The translations under genes were made by a program, and so were the position numbers. The notes under the pieces are model-generated. The model did no database searches. It was not told the DNA's origin and was given only the letters and a program-made list of their open reading frames with translations. This document shows, one piece after another, positions 10,790-23,253 of a DNA stretch of 64,000 nucleotides. Within the stretch, counting starts at the first letter, position 1, and every line of letters begins with the position of its first letter. Source of the DNA: Paracentrotus lividus (taxonomy: Eukaryota > Echinodermata > Echinoidea > Camarodonta > Echinidae); the NCBI GenBank assembly GCA_940671915.1, contig CALNVZ010002100.1:8345562-8409561 (forward strand). The letters are read 5' to 3'.

Positions 10790-13270
10790 TATGATTGATG
10801 ATTGTGGTGCCAAGTTGGACGGAGGTGCTAAGCTGGAAGGTGTTGAGGTAATTTGACCACATAGATAGTAAATATGATTCTATATCATTGTATATTACAG
10901 TATATTATTGATATGATGATGTTGGTGCCAAGTTGGACGAGGAGGTGCTAAGCTGAAGGTGGTGAGTAATTTGACACATAGATAGTAAGATATGATTCTA
11001 TATCATTGTATATTATTGATATGATGATTGTGGTGCCAGTTGGATGGTGGAGGTGCTAAGCTGGGAGGTGTGAGGTAATTTGACCACTAGATAGTAAGAT
11101 ATGATTCTATATTATGTATTTATTTGATATGATGATTGTGTGTGCCAAGTTGGATCGGAGGAGGTGCCAAGCTGGAAGGTGGTGAGGTATATTTGACCAA
11201 CATAGATAGCAAGATATGATTCTATATCATCTGTATATTCAGCTATATTATTGATATAATGATGATTGTGGGTGCCAAGTTGGACGGAGGAGGTGCCTAA
11301 CTGGAAGGTGTTGAGGTAATTTGACCACATAGATAGTAAGATATGATTCTTATTGGATGTTATTTATTGATATGATGATTGTGTGCCAAGTTGGTATGGT
11401 TATCCAAGCTGGAAGTGGGTGAGAGTATTTGACCACATAGATAGTAAGAATGATCTACAGTCATTTATATCAGTATATTATTGAATGATGATTGTGTGCC
11501 AGGTGGATGGTGGAGGGCTAAGCTGGAAGGTGGTGATATAGACTACTAAGATAGTAAGATATGATTCTTATATCATGTAATATATTGAATCTATAATGAT
11601 GATTGTGGGTGCCAAGTTGGATGGTGGAGGTGCCAAGCCGAAGGTGGTGAGGTATATGACACATAATAGATATGAAGAGATATGATCTATTCATTGTATA
11701 CTATATTATTGATATGATGATTGTGTGGCGGTGACGGGATGTGGATGGTCTAAGGAATGGTGTGTGAGGATAATTTGACCGCATAGATAGTAAGATATGA
11801 TTCTATATCATTGTAATATTGATATGATGATTTGTGGTGCCAAGTTGGACGGAGGAGGTGCTAAGCTGGCAGGTGTGAGCGCAATATCTATTCTAATTAA
11901 ATNNNNNNNNNNNNNNNNNNNNNNNNNATGATTGTGGTGCCAAGTTGGACGGAGGAGGTGCTAAGCTGGAAGGTGTTGAGGTAATTTGACCACATAGATA
12001 GTAAGATATGATTCTATTGGATGTATATTATTGATATGATGATTGTGGTGCCAAGTTGGATGGTGGAGGTGCCAAGCTGGAAGGTGGTGAGGTAATTTGA
12101 CCACATAGATAGTAAGATATGATTCTATATCATTGTATATTACAGTATATTATTGATATGATGATTGTGGTGCCAGGTTGGATGGTGGAGGTGCTAAGCT
12201 GGAAGGTGGTGAGGTAATTTGACCACATAGATAGTAAGATATGATTCTATATCATTGTATATTATTGATATCATAATGATGATTGTGGTGCCAAGTTGGA
12301 TGGTGGAGGTGCCAAGCCGGAAGGTGGTGAGGTAATTTGACCACATATAGATAGCAAGATATGATTCTATATCATTGTAACTATATTATTGATATGATGA
12401 TTGTGGTGCCAGGTTGGATGGTGGAGGTGCTAAGCTGGAAGGTGTTGAAGTAATTTGACCGCATAGATAGTAAGATATGATTCTATATCATTGTATATTA
12501 TTGATATGATGATTGTGGTGCCAAGTTGGCCGGAGGAGGTGCTAAGCTGGAAGGTGGTGAGTAATTTGACCACATAGATAGTAAGATATGATTCTATATC
12601 ATTGTTATATTACAGTATATTATTGATATGATGATTGTTGTGCCAAGTTGGACGGAGGAGGTGCTAAGCTGGAAGGTGGTGAGGTAATTTGACCCAATAG
12701 ATAGTAAGATATGATTCTATATTCATTGTATATTATTGATTATGATGATTGTGGTGCAAGTTGGATGGTGGAGTGCCAAGCTGGAAGGTGGTGAGGTAAT
12801 TTGACCACATAGATAGTAAGATATGATTCTATATCATTGTATATTACAGTATATTATTGATATGATGATTGTTGTGCCAAGTTGGACGGAGGAGGTGCTT
12901 AGCTGGAAGGTGGTGAGGTAATTTGACCACATAGATAGTAAGATATGATTCTATATCATTGTATATTATTGATATGATGATTGTGGTGCCAAGTTGGACG
13001 GAGGAGGTGCTAAGCTGGAAGGTGTTGAGGTAATTTGACCACATAGATAGTAAGATATGATTCTATATCATTGTTATATATTGATATGATGATTTGTGGT
13101 GCCAAGTTGGACGGAGGAGGTGCTAAGCTGGAAGATGGTGAGGTAATTTGACCACATATTTGATAGCAAGATTATTGATGATGATTGTGGTGCCAAGTTG
13201 GATGGTGGAGGTGCCAAGCTGGGAGATGGTGATGTAATTTGACCACATAGATAGATATTAAGATATATGT
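10790..13270 (-). repeat. 112-bp satellite array, minus orientation
   Basis: Reverse-complement copies of the same unit as at 2095-4385 (GGTGCCAAGTTGGA, GGTGCTAAGCTGGAAGGT, TAATTTGACCACATAGATAG). Copies before the N gap are full of single-base indels, those after it are clean. The opposite orientation to the left array makes the two arms of the 13-kb region mirror each other. Confidence 0.92.
11903..11927. other. Assembly gap of 25 N
   Basis: Twenty-five N characters inside the satellite. The fixed small size suggests a nominal join rather than a measured gap, so the true array length is unknown. Confidence 0.98.
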
Positions 13271-13324
13271 ATTAAGCGCTATGTAAATGTAACTATTATT
13301 ATTATTATTATATATATATTATCC

Positions 13325-13510
13325 CATGGTATGCTTTCATACTCCCTGCTTCAGCTGCATCCCGCCCGCTCGCCTACCTCGCACCTTGTACCTAGCTCCT
13401 CCGCTCAGTGTAGCACTGTTATGTTGGCCATACGATAAAGTACGTGACGTCATACTCATGAATATGCATGAACGGCCAGCTTGGCACCTTCATACGCTAC
13501 CGCTATAAAT
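13325..13510 (-). repeat. Right arm of the large inverted structure
   Basis: Reverse complement of 743-920, containing GCTGCATCCCGCCCG, GTACGTGACGTCATACTC and TGAACGGCCAGCTTGG. Unlike the left arm, it lies directly against the satellite side with no nested transposon; only a short ATT microsatellite (about 13297-13310) separates them. Confidence 0.75.
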
Positions 13511-14500
13511 GGACAGAGAGAGTTTGTATGTTTGGACATATTACTCTGTCGTATTTCGTAGAATGCATTGAGGGAGGAGCTCCATGTCAGAGTCAAAAAG
13601 TACCCGAATGGCATATCGGGCCATCAGGAGTATCAGGCAACAAGTTTTTTTTTTTTTTCCCTCTCTCTCTCCCCCTCTCTCCCATTACTGCTCTCTCCCT
13701 CTCTCTTTCTTCTAGCTAGAAGGGAAAAAAAATGAAATGCTAACTAAGCAAAAAAATGAGGGTCCCCCATTGTTTTCAATAAATCATTTTCTTGTAACCC
13801 CCCGCGCGCCGGCAGTGTTTCCACTCTTCAAGAAAAAAAAATCAGAAACTGACGGTGGCAGATCCAAGATTCCATTAGATGGGGGGCCAAGAAAAACGTC
13901 AAACCTGACGAGCAAAAAGGTAGATCAAATTTTTTTCCCCACATCACGCTCGTGTTGCAATTAGCGGGTCCTCGCGGGGGGGGGGGGGGGCTGGGGTAGG
14001 TGTTACAAATTTTTCAGCCTTCAAAGAGCTATATCCGCCATATGGGTAAGGTTCAAGGGTCAATCAGGTCGCACTGTCCATTAATTTTCTTCTCTCTTTT
14101 TTTTTTTTCTTGCTAGGGTGGGGGGGGGGGGGCTGGATCCGCGCCTGTCTGAATTCCTGCAAATTTGTTTTGAAATATAATTAGGCCTTCTTTTCGGCCC
14201 AGCATGGTAAAGTTAGCTTGAAGCAGGGAGGTGGAACAGGGAGGTATCTCCGCAGTGACCAGAAATCAATTGTGAACCACCAGCTCCTGGAATTTGGACA
14301 AAATTATGCATATTTTATGTTATAAGTATACCCGAATATACCCTGACTATTCAAACTGATTATTACATTCAAATATTGCTTAGACCTATAACTTAATTAT
14401 CAGATTTCCCGAAATTTCCTGGAATTATTTCTCGTCCTGAAAATTTCCTAGAAAATACCAAAATTTCGCGAAATTTCCCGAATTTTGTGAATGAAGTCAG
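13511..14500. other. Non-coding with G-runs and pyrimidine tracts
   Basis: Contains CT-rich tracts (13650-13710) and G-runs near 13975-13990 and 14120-14132, typical of degraded transposon ends in this window. No exon is supported. The GC content rises towards 14570-14650, ahead of the MIC13 start. Confidence 0.45.
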
Positions 14501-14710
14501 AAGTGGTACTCCTACTTCTACTCATTGCAGTGTCATTACGCCCTCTCTGTTTCTAAACTCTCTGCACAATTACCGACTCCACAGCATCAGCGAGCCCCTA
14601 GCCCTAGCCCTCCGCGCCCGGGCCGCGCCCCGGCTATGTCGGGTGACGTGACCGCTAGGTCTTCACATTTCAGCTGGAGCCGAGGAATAGAAACTCCGAG
14701 ACAGATTGCG

Positions 14711-17664
14711 ATGGCTGTGTCACTCTTAAAGTAAGTATTTTAGTACAGTAATTTCTTATTTTAGTCCATTCGCTCTTGTTTTGTGAAATTTTACTTCCAT
14801 AGTTAAGTTTTGAATGAGTGAAAGGAACTAAAATGAGTAAATTTACAGTGAAAATAAACGATTTTTTTTTTTGCACTTCGTCTTCTGACTTCAATCATGT
14901 TCATGTGCACATCACTTAATATGCATGGTCAATTGATAATTGAACCCACCCGCCCCCAGGAAGTTCGGTCGCTATGCTCCCTCACTGGTAGCAATTTTCC
15001 TCTTTTTTTGAAATTTCTCTGTCACATGCCTGGTTAGCTGATTCATTCCATTATTTCTTTGAATCCTCGGCCTTCTTTGCATGCCATATACCCAGGTGAT
15101 AAAAGAATAGCGAATTCCTGCGCAGGCTATTTTTTTGTGTCCTTCAAAGTTCACTTCAAAGTTCAAGGCTTCATAAAAGTGGGCATTGCCCACTGAAGAA
15201 TGCGTTATTTTCGAAATTTTTTATGTCATAATGATAGTTGAGGATATATGAGCTTAATACATCTAGATCTAAACCTTTTCCCCAAGAATTAAATATTTTT
15301 AATTTGGTTGCCTTGTCAAGAGTGTATAGTTCTTTTGGGGACGCACTGTAGATCTACATATTTCAAACTGATTGATTTGAACCAGGACTTCAGTGCAAAC
15401 AATAATGATATGAGTATTCAAATCAAATTGGAATCTTTTTCTTGTTACAGGAAGATGCCTTCAAGTTTAAAGCCTTGTGATAAGTTGAAAGGGCCAAGAC
15501 TATTCACATGCCAACAAAGTTTTGTTTTGCATCTTTTTAAAATTGTTCAATCAAAATGAAAGGAGGTAACATAGACTGAAGTACATGTACATGTATTCAG
15601 ACTTTATTTTTAGCATTGGTTTATTGAGAGTAAAATCTTGCTCATTGAATGCAAGAAAAATATCAAAGTGTGGTTTCTCCTGTATTAATTAAGTTAATTA
15701 AGTTCGAACAAGAATGCAGAGCTTAGTTGTAGTAATAGCTTGTACATGAGTTTCTTTTCCTAATTTTTCAGAGGACTTGGCAAGATAGCCATTGGATGTG
15801 GAGCGCTCTATGTATCAGCCGAGCAAGGAATCTGGGGATCTTCATTTGATGGTTCACAAACAATGCAGAAGTTGACAGGCACTCTACAGACACAGGATGA
15901 ATACCTCAGACAGGTAAAAGGATTTATATGAAGATTCTGGCAAAGAAGCCAATAACAATTAGTTGCGTGCAGTGTTTCATGGGACATGGGTGGATTACTT
16001 TGAGAGCAGGTTGTATCAAGTGAGTTTGAATCGTGGACTCACTTGAGGTCAAATGGGCATCATCATCATCCTCCATTGAAGCGCAACAGGCAACAGAAAT
16101 CTAATCTACATCTAGGAGAATGGTTCAGCCAAAAGCTATGGGAGATATGGTCATTGTGACGTAAATGAGTCTATCATGCTTGGTTGCCTCAAATCTTTTT
16201 CATTAGAAGGAAAAACAAGGACATTCATTATACCACCATTATCAATGTCCAATCATTTGAATCATTCATGGTATTTGTTTATTTTTCATTATGCAATCAT
16301 GATTGAAATAATTGGTCCAAAAAGAGGAGTTTTCACTATATTTTTATCCCATATTCATATCCTCAGTTGTTTGGAGACACAACAGATAAAAGATAGAAAC
16401 TGTTATTGTTTTAAAATAATATGGAATCAATAATAATATTATTTTATTTTTTCATTTCTACCTGTAGATACCATCATCAGAACAAATAGCAAGTAGCACA
16501 AGAAAGAGCTGGAATTCAGGTACTAATCTGTATTTTCATTAGTTTATCCAAAGGGCATAATTATGTGCCCTGTCAACTGTAAATCAACAAAGTTTTGTAA
16601 ATCACTGAGCAAATGGCATTTTTTTTTTCTTCCTGTCCTCTCATAAGACTAGAGATTGTTGATTTTCATGATTAAAAAAAAAAGCACACAAATTTGTAGA
16701 AACATATTTCTGTAACAGGAAATATGATTGATTTCCAGAATACTTCTAGTTATCCAGAGTGATGAATATTATTAGTTATGTCATTTGGGTAATAGTACTA
16801 TCCTCTTGCTCATGCATGAATTGAATTGAATTGAATTGAATTGAATTTATTCATTAACAACAACGACAACATCTTCATACAATGGTGAATACAGGTACAG
16901 AATACATTGGCATGGATACAATAATTATAATACAAAGTGTTGGAGATATAAAATAGGTAGATATAAAAGAATATAGTTGTTAATGTTAATAGGAACCAGA
17001 AGGTAGCACATGTGCTAGTCGAGCCTGGCCCCCAGTATAAGTATTATTTGGGCAAAAAACAAACAAACAAAACTATTATATACAAATTAATCTAAAACTA
17101 CTTCTCTAAAGTTTATAGACTAGAATGAATTATTAGATGCATTATAATAATAATAACAAAAAGAAGTCAAAACATGATTCCCTAGAGGAGATTGGATATC
17201 AAGCCGCTTCAAAATTCATCACACTAAACTACAGTTCTTACTTCGTTCTTGAAAATATTGCGAACGGACTCAATCTGTGTACACACGGAGTGGACGTATA
17301 GTAATGAGGATTCTTATACAATTACCCCTCTATGAAGAATGGAATAGTTTACAAATGACCATTGTCCGCAAACCTGCGGTTAAAATGATGATTGTAACGT
17401 CAATTTTTATATTTGTTAAAAGATAATTATGAATTATTCGTTCAGTGAAGTTGCATAGGAGTAGGGCCTATGTATGCTTACGATTATTGTTCCCTTCAAA
17501 TTAATTGGAAGTAATCTAATTGTATTGCTTCTTGTTTCAATTTTATTTTTGTTTCTTTGAATGCAGGAGTGCAGTGGACATTTTCATCATTAGCACAAGG
17601 ACCTGAGAAAGTTAAAGACTTGGGCAATCAAGCAGCAGATTACATCACTCGATCCATGAAATGA
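14711..17664 (+). CDS. MICOS13: MICOS complex subunit MIC13 (QIL1) homologue, four coding exons
   Basis: Predicted join: 14711-14730, 15772-15913, 16468-16519 and 17567-17664, all with GT-AG introns and matching phases, giving 103 residues ending in TGA. MIC13 is a small inner mitochondrial membrane protein that links MIC10 subunits into the MICOS complex at crista junctions. The sequence shows a Lys-Gly followed by a glycine-rich hydrophobic stretch (KGLGKIAIGCGALYVSAEQG, about residues 7-26) that fits the single membrane segment. The conserved C-terminal SWNSG motif and the following Lys/Glu-rich helix (EKVKDLGNQAADYI) match vertebrate MIC13. Human MIC13 is 118 residues. The frame is open upstream, with in-frame ATGs at 14525 and 14636; the short start was chosen because it places the membrane segment near the N-terminus, but the 14636 start (128 residues) remains possible. 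A poly(A) signal follows at 18454. Confidence 0.87.
15010..15352 (+). mobile_element. Mariner-derived MITE copy in MIC13 intron 1
   Basis: Matches the repeat family also seen at 30225-30537 and, in the other orientation, near 28655-28915. Shared words include GAATTCCTGC, TTTTTGTGTCCTT, ATAATGATAGTTGAGGATAT and the terminus GGGACGCACTGTA. The terminus resembles Tc1/mariner ends. No transposase. Confidence 0.55.
16520..17566. other. MIC13 intron 3 with a TTGAA-tailed retroposon-like segment
   Basis: The intron contains five tandem ATTGA/TTGAA units at about 16816-16845, followed by sequence reading TTTATTCATTAACAACAACG. Short tandem repeats at one end are typical of CR1/L2-type LINE 3' ends, here on the minus strand. 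No reverse transcriptase coding was found, so the LINE assignment is tentative. Confidence 0.4.
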
Positions 17665-18480
17665 AATGGTGTTCAATGAACTATATTCTCCATACAATGC
17701 AATGGGACCCTTCGTGGATGCTTTAATAATATATTGAGATGTAATTCACAGACACTAAAACTGTTGCGTGAACAGAAAACATTATGACTTTGATGATTTT
17801 TATTGTTCGTTTGCATGTTTATTGCATTGAATGAAGGAAAATATGGCAGTCGGTTAATGAATGATGTACAGTCATCTACCTTTTCTCCAGGGTGAGCAAT
17901 GTTTGATATGGCTTATTCCTTTTTTTTCATAAGGATAGAACTATGTATAAACTTTATACAAACAGACTATTCATAACATTTTCTTTTTTAATATAATGTT
18001 CTACTATATTTTTATGCCCATTGCTTCAATCTTCAGGTCTCATAGAATAGAGTATTGTGGTCTATACCATTGATTCATTGTTTAACTTCCAGGTAAACTT
18101 ACCTGACGAACATTTTTAGCTGAGATGTGGGGAAGTTTTTTGGCTGAGAAATATACCTTTTACTGACAATTATCAAAATACCCCTGGTCTTGGATTGTTT
18201 GTGGTAGCAAAGAGGATTGTGTTCAAACATGTGCGCAAGTATAAAATGTTTCTCCCATTAGGCTAACCACCCTATCATAGCTTCAGAGCTAATAAATATT
18301 CCTATCTGATCATTTACAATTTTAGATTCCCAATTAGAGTTTTAAAAATCAAAATCATAATTCTTTGCTCCTCAAGACTTGATGATTGCTTACATTACAT
18401 AAGTGTATATATTTATTTTGAAGCAGTTTGTTATATTCTTATTGTCAAGAATCAATAAAAATGTAAAAACAAAAACGAAT
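17665..18480 (+). other. MIC13 3' UTR with poly(A) signal
   Basis: Begins after the TGA at 17662-17664. A canonical AATAAA lies at 18454-18459 and is followed by A-rich and GT-rich sequence, so the transcript probably ends near 18475-18500. Extent is inferred from the signal only. Confidence 0.6.
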
Positions 18481-18753
18481 AGTTTTTATGCTCTATGTGT
18501 ATGTTGTTGACTCCAGACTTCACTCGTTCAGACATGTATTAACAAGGAATATATTCTTTACCATACAACCCTTGTTTTGATGACTCTTAAGGCTGCAAAG
18601 TGCCTCTGCTTTCAGTATAACAAATTTTTATCATAATGAGGTATGAATAATAGCTCGGTCCTAAGTACGTCCCTCACTGTAATGGTAGTGGACTACTAGA
18701 AATTTTGAAGCCTAACTTGATAGTTATTTACCTACAAGCAGAAATGAGAGAAT

Positions 18754-19526
18754 CAGAGGCGGCGGAACGAATTCGAAAGTGGGGGGTCACGATGAAAAAG
18801 GGGCACTTTTTCTAAAGAGGGGGCACTTGAGACTAGAGGCTGTATAAGAAAAGTATTCAGATAAGTAGGGGTTCGCAGAAAATTTGCCTTTAAATTTGTG
18901 CTTTTAAAATTTTTAATGGCTTTGTATCTTATCAATGATAAACAAAAGGTATGCGAGCGCGAAGCGCGAGCCGAAAATTTTAAGATAATTGTTCATTATA
19001 GACCATATTTAGCAACCACGAGCGCAAAGCGCGAGCTGAAAATTTGAGTTAATTGTGCATTGTATAATCTATTTAGTATCTGCAAGCGCGAAGCGCTAGC
19101 CGAAAAATTGAGTTAATTTACATCTTATTAAATATCCGCGATCGCGAAGCTCGAGTTGAAAATTATGAGCTTAAAAATGGAGTTTATTGTGCATTATAGA
19201 CCCTATTTAGTATCCGCGAGCGCGATGCGCGAGTTGAAAATTATGAGCTTAAAAATGGAGTTTATTGTGCATTATAGACCCTATTTAGTATCCGCGAGCG
19301 TGAAGAAAATTTTGGTTTTAAGAGACATATGGAGTAACAAGGGGCACTTTTTTGTATTAAAAGTGCCCCTTTTTAGTAATAAAAGTGCTCCTTTTTACTA
19401 TAAAAATGGCAATTTATTAGCAAAGAAAAGGGGCACTTTTTAGTCAGGAAAAGGGGCACTTTTAGGGTGGATGAAAAAGTGGGGGGTCACAGTGCCCCCC
19501 CTGCCCCCCTGGTTCCGCCGCCTCTG
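18754..19526. mobile_element. Non-autonomous hAT element with perfect 8-bp target duplication
   Basis: Ends are CAGAGGCGGCGGAAC and GTTCCGCCGCCTCTG, perfect complements. Both flanks carry GAGAGAAT (18746-18753 and 19527-19534), the 8-bp duplication expected of hAT transposition. Inside are about five spaced GCGAGCGCGAAGCGCGAG words and GGGGCACTTTT repeats in both orientations. No transposase, so it must have been mobilised in trans. Confidence 0.88.
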
Positions 19527-19644
19527 GAGAGAATCGTTTCAGTGGAGGTTTGCTGCAAAATCTGAAAGATGAGGAAGTAATGACTTTGTATGTTGATCAA
19601 ACACAAATTGTAAATTCATATCACTCGGGAGGAGCTTTCTCATT

Positions 19645-19678
<34 letters not shown>

Positions 19679-19975
19679 TGTTTTTTTGGGGGGGGGTCCT
19701 AAAAATTAACACTTGACCTAGTTCTTGAAGGAATATATCAATTTCCCATTTGGAATTGGATAAAGAAAGCTTAATTGCAACATTTTATTTAATACAAAAT
19801 ATATTAGATGCGATGATGACTTCATGGAGTTGGCAATTCATCTATGATCTATTACGAGCTTCTTTTTTTCTTATGATTTTCATAAAAATCTAGATACATA
19901 TCTGTTTCTCTCAATTTTCTGCCTTTATTTGGCTAAAATCAGGATAGACTACCCCTTTTATTAGATGAGAGTGAT
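19527..19975. other. Non-coding
   Basis: A T/G-rich microsatellite (GTTTTTGTTTTT, 19640-19690) ending in a G-run. No exon is supported. Confidence 0.4.
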
Positions 19976-20520
19976 TTCAGATAAATTGAATAGAAAAAAA
20001 AAAGAAAAAAAAGAAGATTGAGAGTGATGTGAGATAAAGTGGATTGAAAGAAAGAAGATTGAGAGCTATTTAGTAGAGATTGATGTGAGATAAAATGACT
20101 TGAAAGAAAGAAATTTTGGGAGGGAGTAATATGAGGTAAAATGAATTCAAAGAAAGAAGATTGAATAGCCAGAGAGTAAACTGATGTGAGATAAAGTGAT
20201 TGAAAGAATGAAGATCGAGTAGAGAGTGATGCGAGATAAAGTGATTGAAAGAATGAAGATCGTGTAGAGAGTGATGCGAGATGAAAGAAGATTGAGTAGA
20301 GTGGTATAAGATAAAGTGACTTGCAGAAAGAAGATCGAGTATAGAGTGATAAAAGATAAAGTGGGGATACTTAAAAGCAAGAAGATTGAGTAGAGTGATA
20401 TAAGATGAAGATAGAGTATAGAAGTCTTAAATTAGAGAGATGTGAGATAATGTGAGATTAAAAGAAAGAAGACTGAGTAAAGAGTGATGTAAGGAAATGT
20501 GGATTGAAAGAAAAAAGTTT
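19976..20520 (+). repeat. Degenerate ~45-bp minisatellite
   Basis: Units such as GAAGATCGAGTAGAGAGTGA followed by TGCGAGATAAAGTGATTGAAAGAAT; the best pair is spaced 45 bp (20210 and 20255). Degeneracy grows outwards. A GA-rich tract follows at about 20570-20620. Confidence 0.75.
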
Positions 20521-20620
20521 GACAACTTTTTTTCATGCAAATCTATGATGGGCTAAGAAAAGAATCTGAGAGAGAAAGAGAGGGAGAGATCAAAGAGAGA
20601 GAGAGAGAGAGGGGGGGTTG

Positions 20621-21079
20621 AGAGATGAGAACTTGCAGGATCAAAGGATGACTAGAAACCTGAGGGAAATCTAACTTTTATTGAAAGTTTTGTCTTCATT
20701 TGGAACATAATTCTTTTAAAGAAGTAAACTAAGGGACGTTGTCCTTGAGGTAGTTCCTCGATCGGGATGGACTGATTGTGAAAATGTGATGAAATTACTT
20801 TCTCAATCACAATGGTGAGATGATGCAATTCAGTTCAGACATGATTTCAGCCTGAAATCCCGGCCTCAAATTTCGATTCCATATATTCTTACATAATTTG
20901 AAAGCTATCCCAAATCTGAAGTGTTAGCTTAACAAGAGTTACTATACCAAAGGTAATTAAAAATGCAAATTTGTTCTGGCGCGCACGACTGAATTTCTTT
21001 CTTGGTGGATCCGGCCGGATGCATGTGGTCGGATGGATATATGCCAGGGCGGCCATATAGGGGCCGGGGGCAGGGCGCG
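20621..21079. other. Non-coding upstream of a candidate first exon
   Basis: No ORF of note. A GC-rich stretch (GGCCGGATGCATG and GGGCCGGGGGCAGGGCGCGC, 21010-21085) sits just before the candidate leader exon and could be part of a promoter; no TATA box is clear. Confidence 0.35.
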
Positions 21080-21224
21080 CGCTTTGATCATTGAGCTCGT
21101 GTGTTTACAAATTGAACTTCAACATGGTGGCGCTCACGATGTGGATGAAACGACAAACATCTTGGATTCTTCAAATGAGCCAGTTTGGAGGATGTCGATC
21201 AAAAGGATTTGAATGTTTATTATC
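21080..21224 (+). promoter_or_regulatory. Candidate first leader exon of the BEN gene, with a uORF
   Basis: An ATG at 21124 opens 33 codons that run to a good donor (TATC|GTGAGT, exon end 21224). The AACATGGTGGCG context resembles a YY1-type initiator. If spliced to the candidate exon at 24487, the frame continues ten more codons past the junction codon and stops at TGA (24518-24520). That makes a 44-codon upstream ORF rather than part of the main protein. The gene link is inference; it could be the first exon of something else. Confidence 0.3.
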
Positions 21225-22883
21225 GTGAGTAGGCGTATTTAAATTTGAGATTTGCAAATATTATTTTCTAGTCGATTTAATTGACGCTTTTATTCCATGA
21301 ATGTCTGAATCATTTTCCTGTTCAGTCTCAACTCAGTCCACGTCCAGAGGGCCAGGCCAGGCGCCCAGCACAGTAGGCAATGCCAGGGGCCGCATGCAGC
21401 AGCAGGGCCACTTGCCACACGATTTTGATACGATTTCGAATTGACCTCGTAGTCGTAAGCCCAAGTCACCAACTGCCATTGGTTTTCCTACTTTTTTGCA
21501 AAAGCTATCATGAACATATAGGCCTATAGAGCTAGCCAATTAAAGTCTATCCTGGAATAAGTCACCATTCCATTCACTGCATGATGACTGCCGCACATCG
21601 AAATGCCTCCAAGTTCGTTCGTACAGAGCTAGAGAACAATGCATTTTGATTGTTGGGGGCTCTGATAAGCTATCGCGTGGAGCTCCGCCTCCTGGTTGCG
21701 ATGACTGAAGTGCGTTGACCGTAACTGAACAACGCGATTCAGCTGTTCCCGATAAAGACCGCTTTTGTCTTGCGCGCTGTCAATCATAACCAAAGTGGAC
21801 CCATTTAGCAAGAAAAACTGCAAGACTCGACTTCACAAAAAGTGTACGGCAAAGCCACTCTTGAATACTTTTTAGAATAAAGAAGAGAAATATAAAAAGG
21901 AACTTCAACGAATCCACTGTCGGACTTTGCCCGACAGTAGAAAACGTATTAAAGAAATGAGGACTTACCAAAAAAATAAATGACAAATATAAATTTCATT
22001 GGACTATTGTTCATTGGAAGGCACAATGGTAGTGTATTTCATATGCTAACGTGATCATTCGAGTGTTGTGCATAAATTATGGAGTACAAATTTAAACGTG
22101 TGCCGTTCATTTTGTACACAGATAAACTCCATGATGTTGCGTTGTCAGCGAGCATAGGCTACGCACACGACACAAGTGACGAGAGAGAGGCAGAGATGCC
22201 AAGTTTAAATTGAAATTTTGCGTGAGATTTTCATGAGATCATTCGCATCGTATTTTGAAACAGTACGCACGCGCAGTAGTTTGTACACACTGAATCGCGT
22301 GCACACACAAGTAACATTCAAAGCTAAGCATGTAGTAAGCTATCTTGCATTGCGAACGATCGCCTCCTTGCAAAGATCCCACTCACAGGGCTTACCCAAG
22401 ACTGACGAGTTTTGGGGTTTTGAGGCTCCAAAATGGTAAAAATCTATAATAGGCCTAATGCTACTTTTTTTTTTTTTTTTGCGTGAGAAAATGTATTTTC
22501 TGCGTGAGACAGACCCTAAATGCATGATTCTCACACAGAATGCGTGAGACTTGGAGAGGTGACTTATTCCATAATATGGCTGAGTCTGTAAATACCATAG
22601 TCCATAGAGATGTGAAAGATGTGAAGTCAAGCAAAATAAGAATAAGGTGCACAATGAAGAATAAGGAGCTCAATGAAGAATTTACTGCTAAAAAGAGAAG
22701 AGAGCCGATGTAAAGATACATGTAAGAAGTTGGAGGAAGGACGATGTACTTGGCTAAAAAGACTAGGTGATGTCACGTGAAGATCCATTTATAAGCAAAG
22801 TTGAAAGTGGCGTGTCGCTCGTTCATAGTTGGATGAGCTACACCAAATATAACAGTTAAAAGAGGATTTGCAGTTCATGAAGG
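21225..22883. other. Non-coding, probably intronic
   Basis: No supported exon. A dispersed repeat around 22400-22490 (CTCCAAAATGGTAAAAATCT, T-run, GCGTGAGA) is the complement of 52720-52800. Several copies of a GCGTGAGA/TCTCACGC word lie at 22220-22550. Confidence 0.45.
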
Positions 22884-22886
22884 TTA

Positions 22887-23153
22887 GGCCAAAAAAAAAA
22901 ATTGTTTGGTTGTCCTCGACCGACCGACCCTCTGAAAACGGCCCGACCCGACCAACCTCTTTTTTTTTTTTTTTTTTTTTTTTTCACCCCAACGCCGAAA
23001 ATACACAGCTCATATTATTTGTATATATTTTTCATAAAACAGTATTATAACATGTGTTATTTTTCCATGCAGTCCATTTTACATAACTCAATAAAACGTA
23101 AAAGTGATCTAAAAAATGGAAGTCATTCGTTTCTTTGTTTTTCAATGGGAGGG

Positions 23154-23187
<34 letters not shown>

Positions 23188-23253
23188 GACCGACCGACCC
23201 ATTTTTGAAAAAAGGCATTCATTGGACAACCAAACAATTTTTTTTTTTTGGCC
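22887..23253. mobile_element. Harbinger-like MITE with TTA target duplication
   Basis: Left end GGCC, A-run, then ATTGTTTGGTTGTCC; right end GGACAACCAAACAAT, T-run, then GGCC. The ends are complements and are flanked by TTA (22884-22886 and 23254-23256). GGCC termini with a TWA trinucleotide duplication match PIF/Harbinger elements. The interior holds CCGACCGACC words next to homopolymer runs of about 25 bp. Open frames across it are homopolymer artefacts. Confidence 0.75.

Noticed and set aside
10790..13270. CRISPR-like array of repeats and spacers
   Set aside because: Units are contiguous 112-bp satellites with no unique spacers, in an intron-bearing eukaryotic genome.
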